Below are positions 39,574 to 47,958 of a stretch of DNA of 64,000 nucleotides, piece after piece; positions within the stretch are counted from its first letter, which is position 1; each line of letters starts with the position of its first letter. The notes under the pieces are model-generated. The model saw only the letters and a program-made list of their open reading frames with translations, had not been told where the DNA came from and made no database searches. The stretch spans positions 28,041 to 92,040 of the forward strand of contig CAMYIZ010000061.1 of the NCBI GenBank assembly GCA_947258585.1, written 5' to 3'. This stretch comes from an uncultured Haliea sp. Lineage in GTDB: Bacteria; Pseudomonadota; Gammaproteobacteria; Pseudomonadales; Halieaceae. A program made the position numbers and the translations under genes.

Positions 39574-40155
39574 TCAAGCCCACTCTATTGCCGCGAAGTC
39601 CAGCACCTCCGGAAAAAAGGCGAGAAACGCGGCCTCCAGCTCGGGGTCCCGGTCCGCAATCAGCGCCGCTGCGCCTGCCAGGGGATTCTCCCGGCGCAGG
39701 CGCGCCGAGATGCTCTGCAGCGTGGCCTCGACACCTTCCATGGTGGCACAGCGATCGAGCCAGTCGTGGGCGATCAGGCGCGGCAGGTAAGCTGCCACAG
39801 GCTCGGGCAACAGCGGCTGATGTTCTGCAAGCGTGCTGTAGGTGTCCTGTAGGAACTCTCGCCGCAGGCTGCCACTGAAGCGCCCCCAGTGCCGAACCAG
39901 GTAGTGATCAAAGGCGACATCCAGCACGATGCCGGCATAGCGGCGCTGGGCTGGCGGAAAGCCGTTGCGGAGCTCGGCCAGCAGCGGGTGGTCATCGGTG
40001 AACGCATCAATACGTCGGTGCTGTTGCACCCCCTGCTTGACGCTGGCGGGCACTGCCAGTGCCGTCAGGGGGCCCTTCAGGAAGTCGCCGGCAACGTTGC
40101 CGACAAGATGAAGGGGGTCGGGGCTCGCGAGAAAGGCATGCGCGAGATGATTCAT
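39574..40155 (-). CDS. acpH: Acyl carrier protein phosphodiesterase
   Basis: Removes 4'-phosphopantetheine from holo-ACP. 193 residues. AcpH/DUF479 features: MNHLAHAFLA at the N-terminus, GNVAGDFLKGP, the histidine/aspartate cluster GVQQHRRIDAFTDDHP and LDVAFDHYLVRHW. Family assignment secure. Located away from acpP itself. Upstream 207 bases are shared divergently with the PpiC-like gene. Confidence 0.92.
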   Translation of the reverse strand: MNHLAHAFLASPDPLHLVGNVAGDFLKGPLTALAVPASVKQGVQQHRRIDAFTDDHPLLAELRNGFPPAQRRYAGIVLDVAFDHYLVRHWGRFSGSLRREFLQDTYSTLAEHQPLLPEPVAAYLPRLIAHDWLDRCATMEGVEATLQSISARLRRENPLAGAAALIADRDPELEAAFLAFFPEVLDFAAIEWA

Positions 40156-40362
40156 GGCTGGTCAGAGCAGGGCACGGGCACAGTGTCCAGGAGTCGAATA
40201 CAGGTCATTATATTACGCCACACTCATAGAGATCGACTGGAGTTTCCTGTTCAACACCTTAGACTGAAGTGCGCAGCAGGGCGGGAAATCTGGTTTTTGC
40301 CTCCGTACAGTGCGAACATGCGACCCCTCGACCACTACCCTTGATTCGCACGAGACGCACCC

Positions 40363-41295
40363 TTGCCGAAGGTTTTTCTCAATCGCCCATGGCTCCATTT
40401 TCTGTTGCTGGGCGCGCTGTTGTTCTGGTTCCAGGGGCTGCTGTTCCCAGCGCCCCGGCCCAGCGTCGGACCGCTCAGCGAGGCGCGAGTCGAGGCTTTG
40501 CTGGAGCAGTGGCAAGCGGCCACTGGCCGGCGCCCGGAGGGGACCGAGCTGGAGCGACTGCTGCGGGCAGAACTTGAACAGGACATGCTGTTCCAGCACG
40601 CACTGGGCCTGGACCTGCATCGGCGGGACCCGGTGGTTTACCAGCGCCTGCTGCTCAACATGCGGTTTCTGGATCTTGCTGGCGAGGGCGAAAGCGACGC
40701 CGGATTATTCCAGCGCGCCCTGGAGTTGCGCCTGCACCTGGGCGATGAGGTGGTGCGTCGGCGCCTGGTGCAGGTCATGGAACAGCTGCTGCTGGCGGCG
40801 AACCCACCGCAGCCCGTGCCCGAGACGGCGATACGGGAAGCCTTTGCCGAGCGCGCGCAGGAATTGCAGCGCCCGGCCCGCTATACGCTGCTGCAACTCT
40901 ATTTCGACCGCGACCGGGAGGCGGAACTGGCCGAGGTTGTGGCGCGTATCCAGGCCGGAAACACAAGCCCGGAAGCGGCGCTGCAATTCAGTTCGCCCTT
41001 CCTGCTCGGCCATACCTTCCGCGGGCAGACGCCGGACCAGCTGGGCCGGACTTTTGGTGCCGTGTTTGTCAGCAATCTGCTGGCCGCTGACCCGGCGCCG
41101 CGGCAGTGGCACGGTCCCCTGCGTTCCGCCTATGGCTGGCACTACGTCTGGATTGAAAGTGTTACCCCGGCGCGGCCCGCCGAGTTGGACGAGGCGCGCC
41201 CCCTGCTGCAGCGGGATCTGGAACTGGAAGCGCGCAACAGGGCGCTGGCCGCTGCCGTCGCCGGGCTCGCGGAAGACTACGAGTTGCTGCTATGA
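40363..41295 (+). CDS. Membrane-anchored PpiC-like peptidyl-prolyl isomerase
   Basis: 310 residues with one N-terminal transmembrane helix (WLHFLLLGALLFWFQGLLF), then a SurA-like helical region and a parvulin-like segment around residues 165-280 (RYTLLQLYFDRD and GPLRSAYGWHYVWIESV). The HIL-type start of parvulin and full active-site set are not all recognisable, so activity is uncertain. TTG 40363 is the only usable start, because a TGA lies seven codons before it. It overlaps the HupE/UreJ gene by four bases; this pair recurs in gammaproteobacteria. Confidence 0.75.
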   Translation: MPKVFLNRPWLHFLLLGALLFWFQGLLFPAPRPSVGPLSEARVEALLEQWQAATGRRPEGTELERLLRAELEQDMLFQHALGLDLHRRDPVVYQRLLLNMRFLDLAGEGESDAGLFQRALELRLHLGDEVVRRRLVQVMEQLLLAANPPQPVPETAIREAFAERAQELQRPARYTLLQLYFDRDREAELAEVVARIQAGNTSPEAALQFSSPFLLGHTFRGQTPDQLGRTFGAVFVSNLLAADPAPRQWHGPLRSAYGWHYVWIESVTPARPAELDEARPLLQRDLELEARNRALAAAVAGLAEDYELLL

Positions 41296-42302
41296 GCCGC
41301 CGTTCACAGCTGACCAGAGTCGCTATCCTGCTGCTGTGCTGCTGCCTGGGTAGCGCGGCCCAGGCTCACCGTTTTGCTCCCACCCTGTTGCAGATGGTCG
41401 AACTGGCTCCGGGGTCCTACAACGTGGTGTGGAAGACCCCGGCCCAGGCTGCCAGCCCGATTCCCCTGGTGCCGACCTGGCCCGAGGCCTGCACCGCGGT
41501 CAGCGCCAGCTCGCCCCAGCCTGAGGGCACCGGCCTGGTCACCAGCCTGCAGCTCCGCTGTGCCGGCCTGGGCGACGGGGGGCTGGTGGGCCATACGCTG
41601 GCAGTAAACGGCCTCGCGGCCAACCAGGCCACGGTCTTGCTGATGTTGAATCTGCTTGACGGGCGCCAGTACCAACAGGTGCTGAACGCGGAGCAGCCCG
41701 GGTTCACGGTGCCGGCGGAACCGGGTGCTGGCCGCGTGATGGCCGACTACACGGTGCTGGGCGTCGATCACATCTGGGCCGGAATAGATCACCTGTTGTT
41801 TGTCTTCGGCCTGCTCCTGCTGGTCGGCGGTGGGGCGCGCCTGCTGTGGACGATCACTGCCTTCACCGCCGGCCACAGCGTTACCCTGTCGCTGGTAACC
41901 CTGGGTTTTTTCGACTATCCGGTGGCGCTGGTGGAATTCACCATCGCAATCAGCATCTTCTGGCTCGCGGTGGCCCTGACCCGGGGCAATGAGCGCAGTC
42001 TGTTCCGGCGTCACCCCTGGTGGCTGGCCGGCGGCTTCGGCCTGCTGCACGGCATGGGGTTCGCAGGTGCCCTGGCAGAGACCGGGCTGCCCGCGGGCAA
42101 TGTGCCCCTGGCGCTGCTGTTCTTCAACATCGGGATCGAACTGGGCCAGATCAGCTTTATCCTCCTGATCCTGCTGCTGTGGCGGGGGCTGCGGCACATA
42201 CCGGGCGAATGGCCCTCCAGGCTGCAACCAGTCCCGGTCTATCTGCTCGGCGCTCTGTCGGCGCTCTGGTGCATCGAACGCGGCCTGGAAGTGCTGGCCT
42301 GA
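41292..42302 (+). CDS. HupE/UreJ-2 family membrane protein
   Basis: 336 residues. Signal peptide (LLLCCCLGSAAQAH), a periplasmic beta-rich domain to about residue 150, then a C-terminal domain of about six helices. This carries the HupE/UreJ signature GVDHIWAGIDHLLFVFGLLLL, with FTAGHSVTLSLVTLG and GLLHGMGFAGAL. Histidines in these helices suggest metal handling (nickel or another divalent ion), but there is no hydrogenase or urease nearby. Start codon overlaps the PpiC-like gene (ATGA), suggesting the isomerase serves this protein. Confidence 0.82.
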   Translation: MSRRSQLTRVAILLLCCCLGSAAQAHRFAPTLLQMVELAPGSYNVVWKTPAQAASPIPLVPTWPEACTAVSASSPQPEGTGLVTSLQLRCAGLGDGGLVGHTLAVNGLAANQATVLLMLNLLDGRQYQQVLNAEQPGFTVPAEPGAGRVMADYTVLGVDHIWAGIDHLLFVFGLLLLVGGGARLLWTITAFTAGHSVTLSLVTLGFFDYPVALVEFTIAISIFWLAVALTRGNERSLFRRHPWWLAGGFGLLHGMGFAGALAETGLPAGNVPLALLFFNIGIELGQISFILLILLLWRGLRHIPGEWPSRLQPVPVYLLGALSALWCIERGLEVLA

Positions 42303-42311
42303 GACCGGGTA

Positions 42312-44057
42312 TTACGCCACCCAGCGCCTTGCCCGGGTGCCTGCCTGGGCCAGGCTCGAGGCCCAGGCCAATTGTCCCCTGCGCTGGCGAACCCCGGCTC
42401 GCTTCAGTTTGAGAATCATCCGCGCCGGCAGCCCGGCCAGGATCAGGGCCACACCCCGGCTGTTCATGTCGGTAATCAGCGATTGCAGCGCCACTATGGC
42501 GGTGAAATCCATGGTCGACACGTCGCCCATGTCGATGACCACGACCTTGACCTCTGGGTCCACGAGCCGCAGGGCCGCCAGCGCCCGCTCAGCGGCGGCG
42601 AAAAACAGGGGTCCGTTCATATCGTAGACCGCGACGCTGTCGGGTAAATCCTGCAACAGGGGCTCCGCCGCCTTGTGCAGCTGGCGGGTGTGACTCAGGC
42701 TCGCCATGCGACCGATCAATAGAGCCGCGGCCAGCCCGATGCCCACGGCCACCGCAATGACCATGTCGAACAGCACGGTTAGCAGGAAGCACACCACCAG
42801 TACAGCAACATCGCCAGGCGGTGCGGAGCGCAGCGTATGGAGGAAGTGGCGGGACTCACTCATGTTCCAGGCAACCACCAGCAATAGCGCCGCCAGCGCG
42901 CTCATCGGCACCAGCCCGAGCAACCCGGTCAGGAAGGTCAAGGCCGCCAGGACCACCAGCGCGTGGACCAGCGCCGCCACCGGCGAACGGGCACCGCTGC
43001 GAATGCTGGTGGCCGTGCGCGCCAATGCAGCGGTGGCAGTAATGCCGCCGAACAGGGGCGCCACCAGATTGCCGATGCCCTGCCCCACCAGCTCCGCATT
43101 GGAGTCGTGGCGGGTGCGGGTCAGACCGTCCGCGACTACGGCACAGAGCAGCGATTCGATCGCGCCCAGGATGGCAATGGCCACGGCGGGGCCCAGCAGC
43201 GCCCGAAACAGGTTGAAGTCCACTGCCAGCGGCGCGCCGTCCGCGCCCGGCAAGCGCCAGGGCAAGACCAGTTCGGGCAGTACCGGCGGGATGCCGCTGC
43301 CGGACAGGCCGCCCACGGACCAGCTGAAGCGGGAGGCTATCGTCTCCACGGAGAACACCGAGGGGCCCAGCAGCTGCTCCAGTCCCCAGCTTGCGCCTGC
43401 GGCCAGGGCCAGGGCCACCAGCGGCGCGGGCACGGGCAGTCGCAGTCGCGGCCAGGTGAGCAGTATGGCCAGGGTAAAGGCTCCTATGGCCAGTTCGGCG
43501 AGGTGGACACCCGGCAGCGCCGTGACAATACCCGCGACTTTTTCGGGAAAATGGTCTGCGGACTGCGCGATGACCAGGCCCAGAAAGTCGGGAAGCTGCA
43601 GCACCGCAATAACCACGGCAATACCGGCGGTAAATCCGAGCACTACGGGGTATGGGATGTACATCACCAGGCGCCCCAGCCCGCTGACCCCAAAGGCGAC
43701 CAGAATGCCCCCCGCCATCATCGTTGCCAACAGCAGCCCCCCCAGGCCGAACGCCTGTACGATGGGCATGAGGATGACCACGAACGCGGCGGTGGGGCCG
43801 GAAATGTTGAAGCGCGAACCCCCCGCCAGCGCGATCAACCCGCCGGCGATAATCGCTGTGTACAGACCGTGCTGGGGTGCCACGCCGATGGCGATCGCCA
43901 GCGCCATGGACAGGGGAATGGCGACCGTGCCAATGGTAAGCCCGGCCATGACGTCGGCGCGCAGCCCCGCCAGGCCGTAGCCGCCTCCGAGGCCGGCTCG
44001 CAGTCCGGCTCCGAGTGCGGGCAAGCGAATTCTGGACAGGAGGCGTTGCACAGGCAA
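42312..44057 (-). CDS. SulP family transporter with STAS domain, DauA-like
   Basis: 581 residues. Membrane domain with the SulP signature (LTIGTVAIPLSMALAIAIGV), GGSRFNISGPTAAFVVIL and the AIESLLCAVVADGLT motif shared with E. coli DauA (YchM). The C-terminal STAS domain spans about residues 455-560 (FFAAAERALAALR). DauA carries C4-dicarboxylates such as succinate; other SulP members move sulfate or bicarbonate. Resemblance along the length favours DauA, but substrate is inferred. Convergent with the HupE gene, ten bases apart. Confidence 0.85.
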   Translation of the reverse strand: MPVQRLLSRIRLPALGAGLRAGLGGGYGLAGLRADVMAGLTIGTVAIPLSMALAIAIGVAPQHGLYTAIIAGGLIALAGGSRFNISGPTAAFVVILMPIVQAFGLGGLLLATMMAGGILVAFGVSGLGRLVMYIPYPVVLGFTAGIAVVIAVLQLPDFLGLVIAQSADHFPEKVAGIVTALPGVHLAELAIGAFTLAILLTWPRLRLPVPAPLVALALAAGASWGLEQLLGPSVFSVETIASRFSWSVGGLSGSGIPPVLPELVLPWRLPGADGAPLAVDFNLFRALLGPAVAIAILGAIESLLCAVVADGLTRTRHDSNAELVGQGIGNLVAPLFGGITATAALARTATSIRSGARSPVAALVHALVVLAALTFLTGLLGLVPMSALAALLLVVAWNMSESRHFLHTLRSAPPGDVAVLVVCFLLTVLFDMVIAVAVGIGLAAALLIGRMASLSHTRQLHKAAEPLLQDLPDSVAVYDMNGPLFFAAAERALAALRLVDPEVKVVVIDMGDVSTMDFTAIVALQSLITDMNSRGVALILAGLPARMILKLKRAGVRQRRGQLAWASSLAQAGTRARRWVA

Positions 44058-44131
44058 TATCCTTTCAGCGCAGCGCTGATGCCTTGATCAAGCACGCCAG
44101 CATACGCCAAAACGGGGCGCTTGTGGGGCGC

Positions 44132-44554
44132 CTAGCCAGCGAAGGACGGTGCTCGCACCTCGCGCTCATCCTGGGCCACCACTGCAAGATTGCGCTGCAG
44201 ATAGCGGCCCTCCCCGTCCCGGACTTCAATCACATCCTGATAGCGGATGTACATGTCCAGACAGAACTGGCGGCCCTCACGCTGGTAAAAATGTGAAGCC
44301 ACGCAGTAGGTCTCGCCCGCATAGCCGTCATCCTGCCACGTACCCGTGACTTGCCCCAGCAGATGGAACGTACTGTCGAACTGGCGCAGGAACTCGAGGT
44401 TGGCAATGAATACGGCGCGGGAGTCAGCGCCAAAGCCGGGCCCTTGCTGGGTGAACTCCGGCCACATGATTGCTTCCATGGCGGCGAAGTCACGATCATC
44501 CACGGCTCGCGCATAGCGCGCGGCCAGTTCCGCGGCAAGCGCTTGCCGGTTCAT
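44132..44554 (-). CDS. SnoaL-like/NTF2-fold small protein
   Basis: 140 residues with the NTF2-like pattern: an N-terminal helix ARYARAVDDRDFAAMEAIMW, then strands FHLLGQVTG, YCVASHFYQREG and DMYIRYQDVIEVRDGEGRYL. SnoaL-like proteins are hydrolases, isomerases or ligand binders. It overlaps the preceding NAD-dependent epimerase gene by four bases, so the two probably act on the same small molecule. Substrate unknown. Confidence 0.8.
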   Translation of the reverse strand: MNRQALAAELAARYARAVDDRDFAAMEAIMWPEFTQQGPGFGADSRAVFIANLEFLRQFDSTFHLLGQVTGTWQDDGYAGETYCVASHFYQREGRQFCLDMYIRYQDVIEVRDGEGRYLQRNLAVVAQDEREVRAPSFAG

Positions 44555-45459
44555 TGGCGGGCCTCGTAATGGGCCACCAGCTCGGCGATGGCCGCAGCCA
44601 CGCGGCCGGTGCCATAGCCCAGCTCCCGCACTCCCTCTGGCTGATAGCTGACCGTGGCGCCGCGGCCGGCAAACATGATCATGTCCGGCAGCAGCGGGTG
44701 CTCTTCACTGCGCACGTCCAGATTCTGCGGATTGCCCACGGCGTCACACCAGAGCTCGAAATAGGCCTTCCAGCTCAGGTTCTCGTCACCCACCAGATAG
44801 GCGCGACCGGATTCCCCGTGCTCCAGGGCACCGAGCACCGCCTCCGACAGGGACGGCGTGGTGATGTGATTGGTCCCGCCTTCCGGCGCGAACATGGGCA
44901 CGCCCTCCATAAAGCCCTTGGCGTAGAGGTAGTTGTAGTACAGGTGCTCCACCTCCAGTCCCGGCAGGAGACCCAGCACAAAGGGCGCGTTCAGGCTGCA
45001 GACGGCAAAGCTGTCGTCGCTCATGGCGCGGATGGCTTCGTCGGCCAGCGCACGGGAGCGCACATACGGGCTGGTCTCGATCTTCGCCGGCGCCACCTGG
45101 GGGTAGAAGGTACCGATATAGGCTGCGCGCTTGATACCCGCCGCCTTGGCTGCGGCAAAGAAGCGCGGAATGCCTTCGCTGTTGTAGCGTGTGTAGAATG
45201 CCTCCTCGGTGATGGAACCGTCCTGGGGCAGCTGCCGGATGTCGACACCAGCGGCAAAAACCAACCAGTCGAAACCTGACAGGCGACCATCCGCAACATC
45301 ATCTTCGACGTAATGCGTCGGGATGAAAGGCAGGCGGGCCAGAGCCGGCACCGAGGGCGCAGAGCGCGCCATCAGGGTGACATCATGCCCCTTGTCCGCC
45401 AGATACAACGCCGCATGCCCGCCAATCAGGCCGGTGCCACCTACAACCAGTACTTTCAT
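44551..45459 (-). CDS. NAD(P)-dependent epimerase/dehydratase, extended SDR
   Basis: 302 residues. The Rossmann motif VVGGTGLIGGHAALYL is at the N-terminus and NAD-binding VFAAGVDIRQLP follows. The usual YxxxK catalytic pair is not clear; YPQVAPAKIETSPYVRSR is at the expected place, so the protein may be an atypical or reductase-like SDR. It forms a two-gene unit with the SnoaL-like gene. Role unknown. Confidence 0.82.
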   Translation of the reverse strand: MKVLVVGGTGLIGGHAALYLADKGHDVTLMARSAPSVPALARLPFIPTHYVEDDVADGRLSGFDWLVFAAGVDIRQLPQDGSITEEAFYTRYNSEGIPRFFAAAKAAGIKRAAYIGTFYPQVAPAKIETSPYVRSRALADEAIRAMSDDSFAVCSLNAPFVLGLLPGLEVEHLYYNYLYAKGFMEGVPMFAPEGGTNHITTPSLSEAVLGALEHGESGRAYLVGDENLSWKAYFELWCDAVGNPQNLDVRSEEHPLLPDMIMFAGRGATVSYQPEGVRELGYGTGRVAAAIAELVAHYEARQ

Positions 45460-45824
45460 AGTTTCCTGTCCTCATAAGGTCCTGCGGAATGTACACAGCC
45501 GCGGTCGCAACTGCCCAGTCGACATGGAGTCTAAAGCGCCCGCCCGGCGCCTGCGAAGGGCGTGCAGGCAATCCGCAGCGCCTGCGAGGCAAAAAAGCGC
45601 GATCGGACTACCAATCCATACAGATCGACGCCGTGACGGAGGCCTGCCGCGCCGCCGTCCCGGGACCGGCACCATCCCGGCGGGCAGCAAATAACCACTT
45701 GATTGTTATGGCTATAATCGTCAGCGGCCAGACCGGAAACAGTTGGTTTTTGGAAACTTTGCCTCTAACATTGAGTCCAAGGGTTCAACGCACCTTCGTG
45801 TGCACAGCAATGGAGCAGCAAGCA
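45460..45824. other. Divergent intergenic region before yccA
   Basis: 365 bases without a supported gene; an open frame continuous with yccA has no start signal. A consensus -10 TATAAT lies at 45713-45718 but its -35 (17 bases away) is poor, and the TTGATT at 45699-45704 is too close. It presumably carries promoters for both the SDR and yccA genes. Confidence 0.5.
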
Positions 45825-46499
45825 ATGCAACAGAAAGGTTTCTACAATCTGGACACAGCCGGCATGGAGTCTGTGGTCAGCACCAACAAGGTGCTGAAGA
45901 ACACCTACATGCTGCTGGGGATGACCCTGCTGTTCAGCGCGATCACGGCGGGAATATCCATGGCCATCGGCCTGCCCCAGGGCGCCGCCCTGGTACTCAT
46001 GCTGGTAGGGTTCGGGCTGCTGTTCGTGGTCCACAAGATGGCTGATACCAGCAAGGGCCTGCTGGCCATCTTCGCCTTCACCGGCGTCATGGGCGCCTCC
46101 ATCGGCCCCATGCTGAACCACTACCTGTCCATGCCCGGCGGCCCGGCCCTGGTGATGCAGGCCCTCGGCGGCACTGCGCTGGTATTTTTCGGGCTCTCCG
46201 CCTACGCGCTGACCACCCGCAAGGACTTCTCCTTCATGGGCGGTTTCCTGATGGTGGGCCTGATCGTGGCAGTGGTTGCCATGATTGCGAACATTTTCCT
46301 GGCGATCCCGGCCCTGTCCCTGACGATCTCCGCCGCGGTGGTCATGATCATGTCCGGCCTGATCCTGTTTGATACCAGCCGGATTATTCACGGCGGTGAA
46401 ACCAACTACATCCGCGCCACCGTGGGGCTGTACCTGAATATCTACAACCTGTTCATCCACATGCTGCACCTGCTCACCGCGCTGGGCGGCGATGACTGA
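45825..46499 (+). CDS. yccA: Bax inhibitor-1/YccA family inner-membrane protein
   Basis: 224 residues with seven hydrophobic helices. The conserved VVSTNKVLKNTYMLLGMTLLF start and the C-terminal aspartate-containing LFDTSRIIHGGETNYIRA are the BI-1/YccA signatures. In E. coli YccA interacts with the FtsH protease and modulates its action. ATG 45825 is chosen (GGAG nine bases upstream); ATG 45810 is the alternative. A strong terminator follows, before the tus operon, an arrangement shared with Pseudomonas. Confidence 0.92.
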   Translation: MQQKGFYNLDTAGMESVVSTNKVLKNTYMLLGMTLLFSAITAGISMAIGLPQGAALVLMLVGFGLLFVVHKMADTSKGLLAIFAFTGVMGASIGPMLNHYLSMPGGPALVMQALGGTALVFFGLSAYALTTRKDFSFMGGFLMVGLIVAVVAMIANIFLAIPALSLTISAAVVMIMSGLILFDTSRIIHGGETNYIRATVGLYLNIYNLFIHMLHLLTALGGDD

Positions 46500-46521
46500 T
46501 ACTCTGGTTGCGCAGGCTCCC

Positions 46522-46546
46522 AACCCCGGCCAGTGCCGGGGTTTTT
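46522..46546 (+). terminator. Intrinsic terminator between yccA and tusD
   Basis: aaccccggc (46522-46530), loop cagt, gccggggtt (46535-46543), then TTT. It lies 16 bases before the tusD ATG, so tus expression must come from partial read-through or a promoter within this hairpin region. Confidence 0.8.
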
Positions 46547-46561
46547 CGTTGGGCGGCTGAC

Positions 46562-46957
46562 ATGCACCTGACCTACGCCCTGCTGGTACTGGCCTCTCCC
46601 ACAGCGGGCCACGGCAGCCTGACCGCGGCCCGCTTCGCGCGCGCCCTGCTGGCCCGAGGTCACCGCCTGCAACGGGTATTTTTCCTCGACAACGGCACCC
46701 TCACCGGTCTCGCCACCGCCGTGACGCCCCAGGATGAACAGTCCCCCCTGCAGCAGTGGGCGCAATTGGCGGAGGAGCACCAGACCGAGCTTGTTCTCTG
46801 TATCAGCTCGGCCCTGAAGCGCGGTCTGCTGGACGCTACCGAGGCCACCCGCCACGAGCGCGCCGCCGCTACCGTGCACCCGGCCTTTGAACTGGGCGGC
46901 CTGGGGCTGCTGGTGGAGGCCGCCCAGACAGCGGACCGCCTGGTGACCTTCGGATGA
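46562..46957 (+). CDS. tusD: Sulfurtransferase complex subunit TusD (DsrE-like)
   Basis: First relay protein of the TusBCD complex, which accepts persulfide from TusA and passes it to TusE for 2-thiouridine formation in tRNA. Start ATG 46562 (MHLTYALLVLASPTAGHG), 131 residues. The catalytic cysteine is C80 in ELVLCISSALKRG. An upstream in-frame extension lacks a start signal and runs through the terminator. Overlaps tusC by four bases. Confidence 0.93.
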   Translation: MHLTYALLVLASPTAGHGSLTAARFARALLARGHRLQRVFFLDNGTLTGLATAVTPQDEQSPLQQWAQLAEEHQTELVLCISSALKRGLLDATEATRHERAAATVHPAFELGGLGLLVEAAQTADRLVTFG

Positions 46958-47334
46958 AACCGGTGGGCGAGCATACTCGCAGGTCCATTCTGGTCGTCAG
47001 CCGCCACGCCCATCCCGGCAGCAGCCTGCCCCGCTCCGCGCTGGATACCGCGCTGGCGGCGGCGGCCTTCGACCAGCCGGTGACACTGCTGTTCCAGGGC
47101 GAAGGACTGCTCCAGCTGTTGCCTGCCCAGGACAGCCGCGCAGCGGGTGTGCGGAATTTGCGCAAGGTCATCGATTCGCTGCCGCTGTACGATATCGAGA
47201 CGGTGTACGTCGACGCCATCGCAGCCGCCGCCTTCGGCATTGCCCGGGACAGCCTGCCCGCCAGTGCCCGGTGGCTGGATACGGCCGGTGTCCGCCAGCT
47301 GCTCGCCAGCCACGACCACGTGCTGGGTTTTTGA
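46954..47334 (+). CDS. tusC: Sulfurtransferase complex subunit TusC (DsrF-like)
   Basis: 126-residue DsrE/F-fold subunit of the TusBCD heterohexamer. Features: ILVVSRHAHPGSSLPRSALD, VTLLFQGEGLLQLLPAQ and the central LPLYDIETVYVDAIAAAAFG. No catalytic cysteine is needed in this subunit and none is evident. Start overlaps the tusD stop (ATGA), three bases before tusB. Confidence 0.9.
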   Translation: MKPVGEHTRRSILVVSRHAHPGSSLPRSALDTALAAAAFDQPVTLLFQGEGLLQLLPAQDSRAAGVRNLRKVIDSLPLYDIETVYVDAIAAAAFGIARDSLPASARWLDTAGVRQLLASHDHVLGF

Positions 47335-47337
47335 GTC

Positions 47338-47631
47338 ATGCTCCTGCATACCCTCAGCCGCTCACCCGCCCACGCCGCCCTGCGCGATTGCCTCGCCGTA
47401 CTGGCGCCCGGCGATGCCCTGCTGCTGCTTGGCGACGGTGTCTATGCCGCGCTGGCCGGAAGTGAAGCCGCCGCCCTGCTCGCTGCCAGCGGCGCCGACC
47501 TGTTTGTACTCGACGCCGACGCGGCCCTCGCCGGTGTGCGGGACTGCCTGATGCCCCAGGCCACTCTGGTGGATGACGACGGCTTTGTCGCGCTCAGCGA
47601 ACGTTACAGCCGCCAGCTGGCCTGGTACTAG
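47338..47631 (+). CDS. tusB: Sulfurtransferase complex subunit TusB (DsrH-like)
   Basis: 97-residue DsrH-family protein beginning MLLHTLSRSPAHAALRDCL, with LAPGDALLLLGDGVYAAL and ending RQLAWY, the typical TusB terminus. Third subunit of TusBCD. Four bases before tusE. Confidence 0.9.
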   Translation: MLLHTLSRSPAHAALRDCLAVLAPGDALLLLGDGVYAALAGSEAAALLAASGADLFVLDADAALAGVRDCLMPQATLVDDDGFVALSERYSRQLAWY

Positions 47632-47635
47632 CGCC

Positions 47636-47953
47636 ATGCTCGCGGACAGCGCCTTCGACCCCGAGGGCTTCCTGCGGGATCTCCGGGACTGGACTCCGGA
47701 CGTTGCGGCACAAATCGCGGCGGAGGAGAATATTCAGCTCACCCCCGCACACTGGGAAATCGTCGACTTGCTGCGAGAATACTACCTGCAGTTCGACAGC
47801 TCTCCCGCCATGCGGCCACTGGTAAAATGGGTAGCGCAACGGCTGGGGCCCGACAAGGGCAAGAGTATTTACCTGCTGTCCCTGTTCCCCGGCTCGCCAG
47901 CCAAGCTCGGCAGTAAAATCGCCGGCCTTCCCAAACCCGACAACTGCCTGTAG
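47636..47953 (+). CDS. tusE: Sulfur carrier TusE (DsrC family)
   Basis: 105 residues. Accepts sulfur from TusBCD and delivers it to MnmA for tRNA 2-thiolation. The DsrC-fold segments FDPEGFLRDLRDW, LTPAHWEIVDLLREYYLQF and KWVAQRLGPDKGKSIYL are clear, and the essential penultimate cysteine is present (C104 in the terminus KPDNCL). ATG 47636 is used; the longer frame overlaps tusB. Having tusE in the tusDCB operon follows Pseudomonas and Dsr-type order rather than E. coli. Confidence 0.93.
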   Translation: MLADSAFDPEGFLRDLRDWTPDVAAQIAAEENIQLTPAHWEIVDLLREYYLQFDSSPAMRPLVKWVAQRLGPDKGKSIYLLSLFPGSPAKLGSKIAGLPKPDNCL

Positions 47954-47958
47954 CCCCC

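Noticed and set aside
42963..44087. 374-residue plus-strand frame over the SulP gene
   Set aside because: Antisense shadow, rich in Q/G/R, no start signal.
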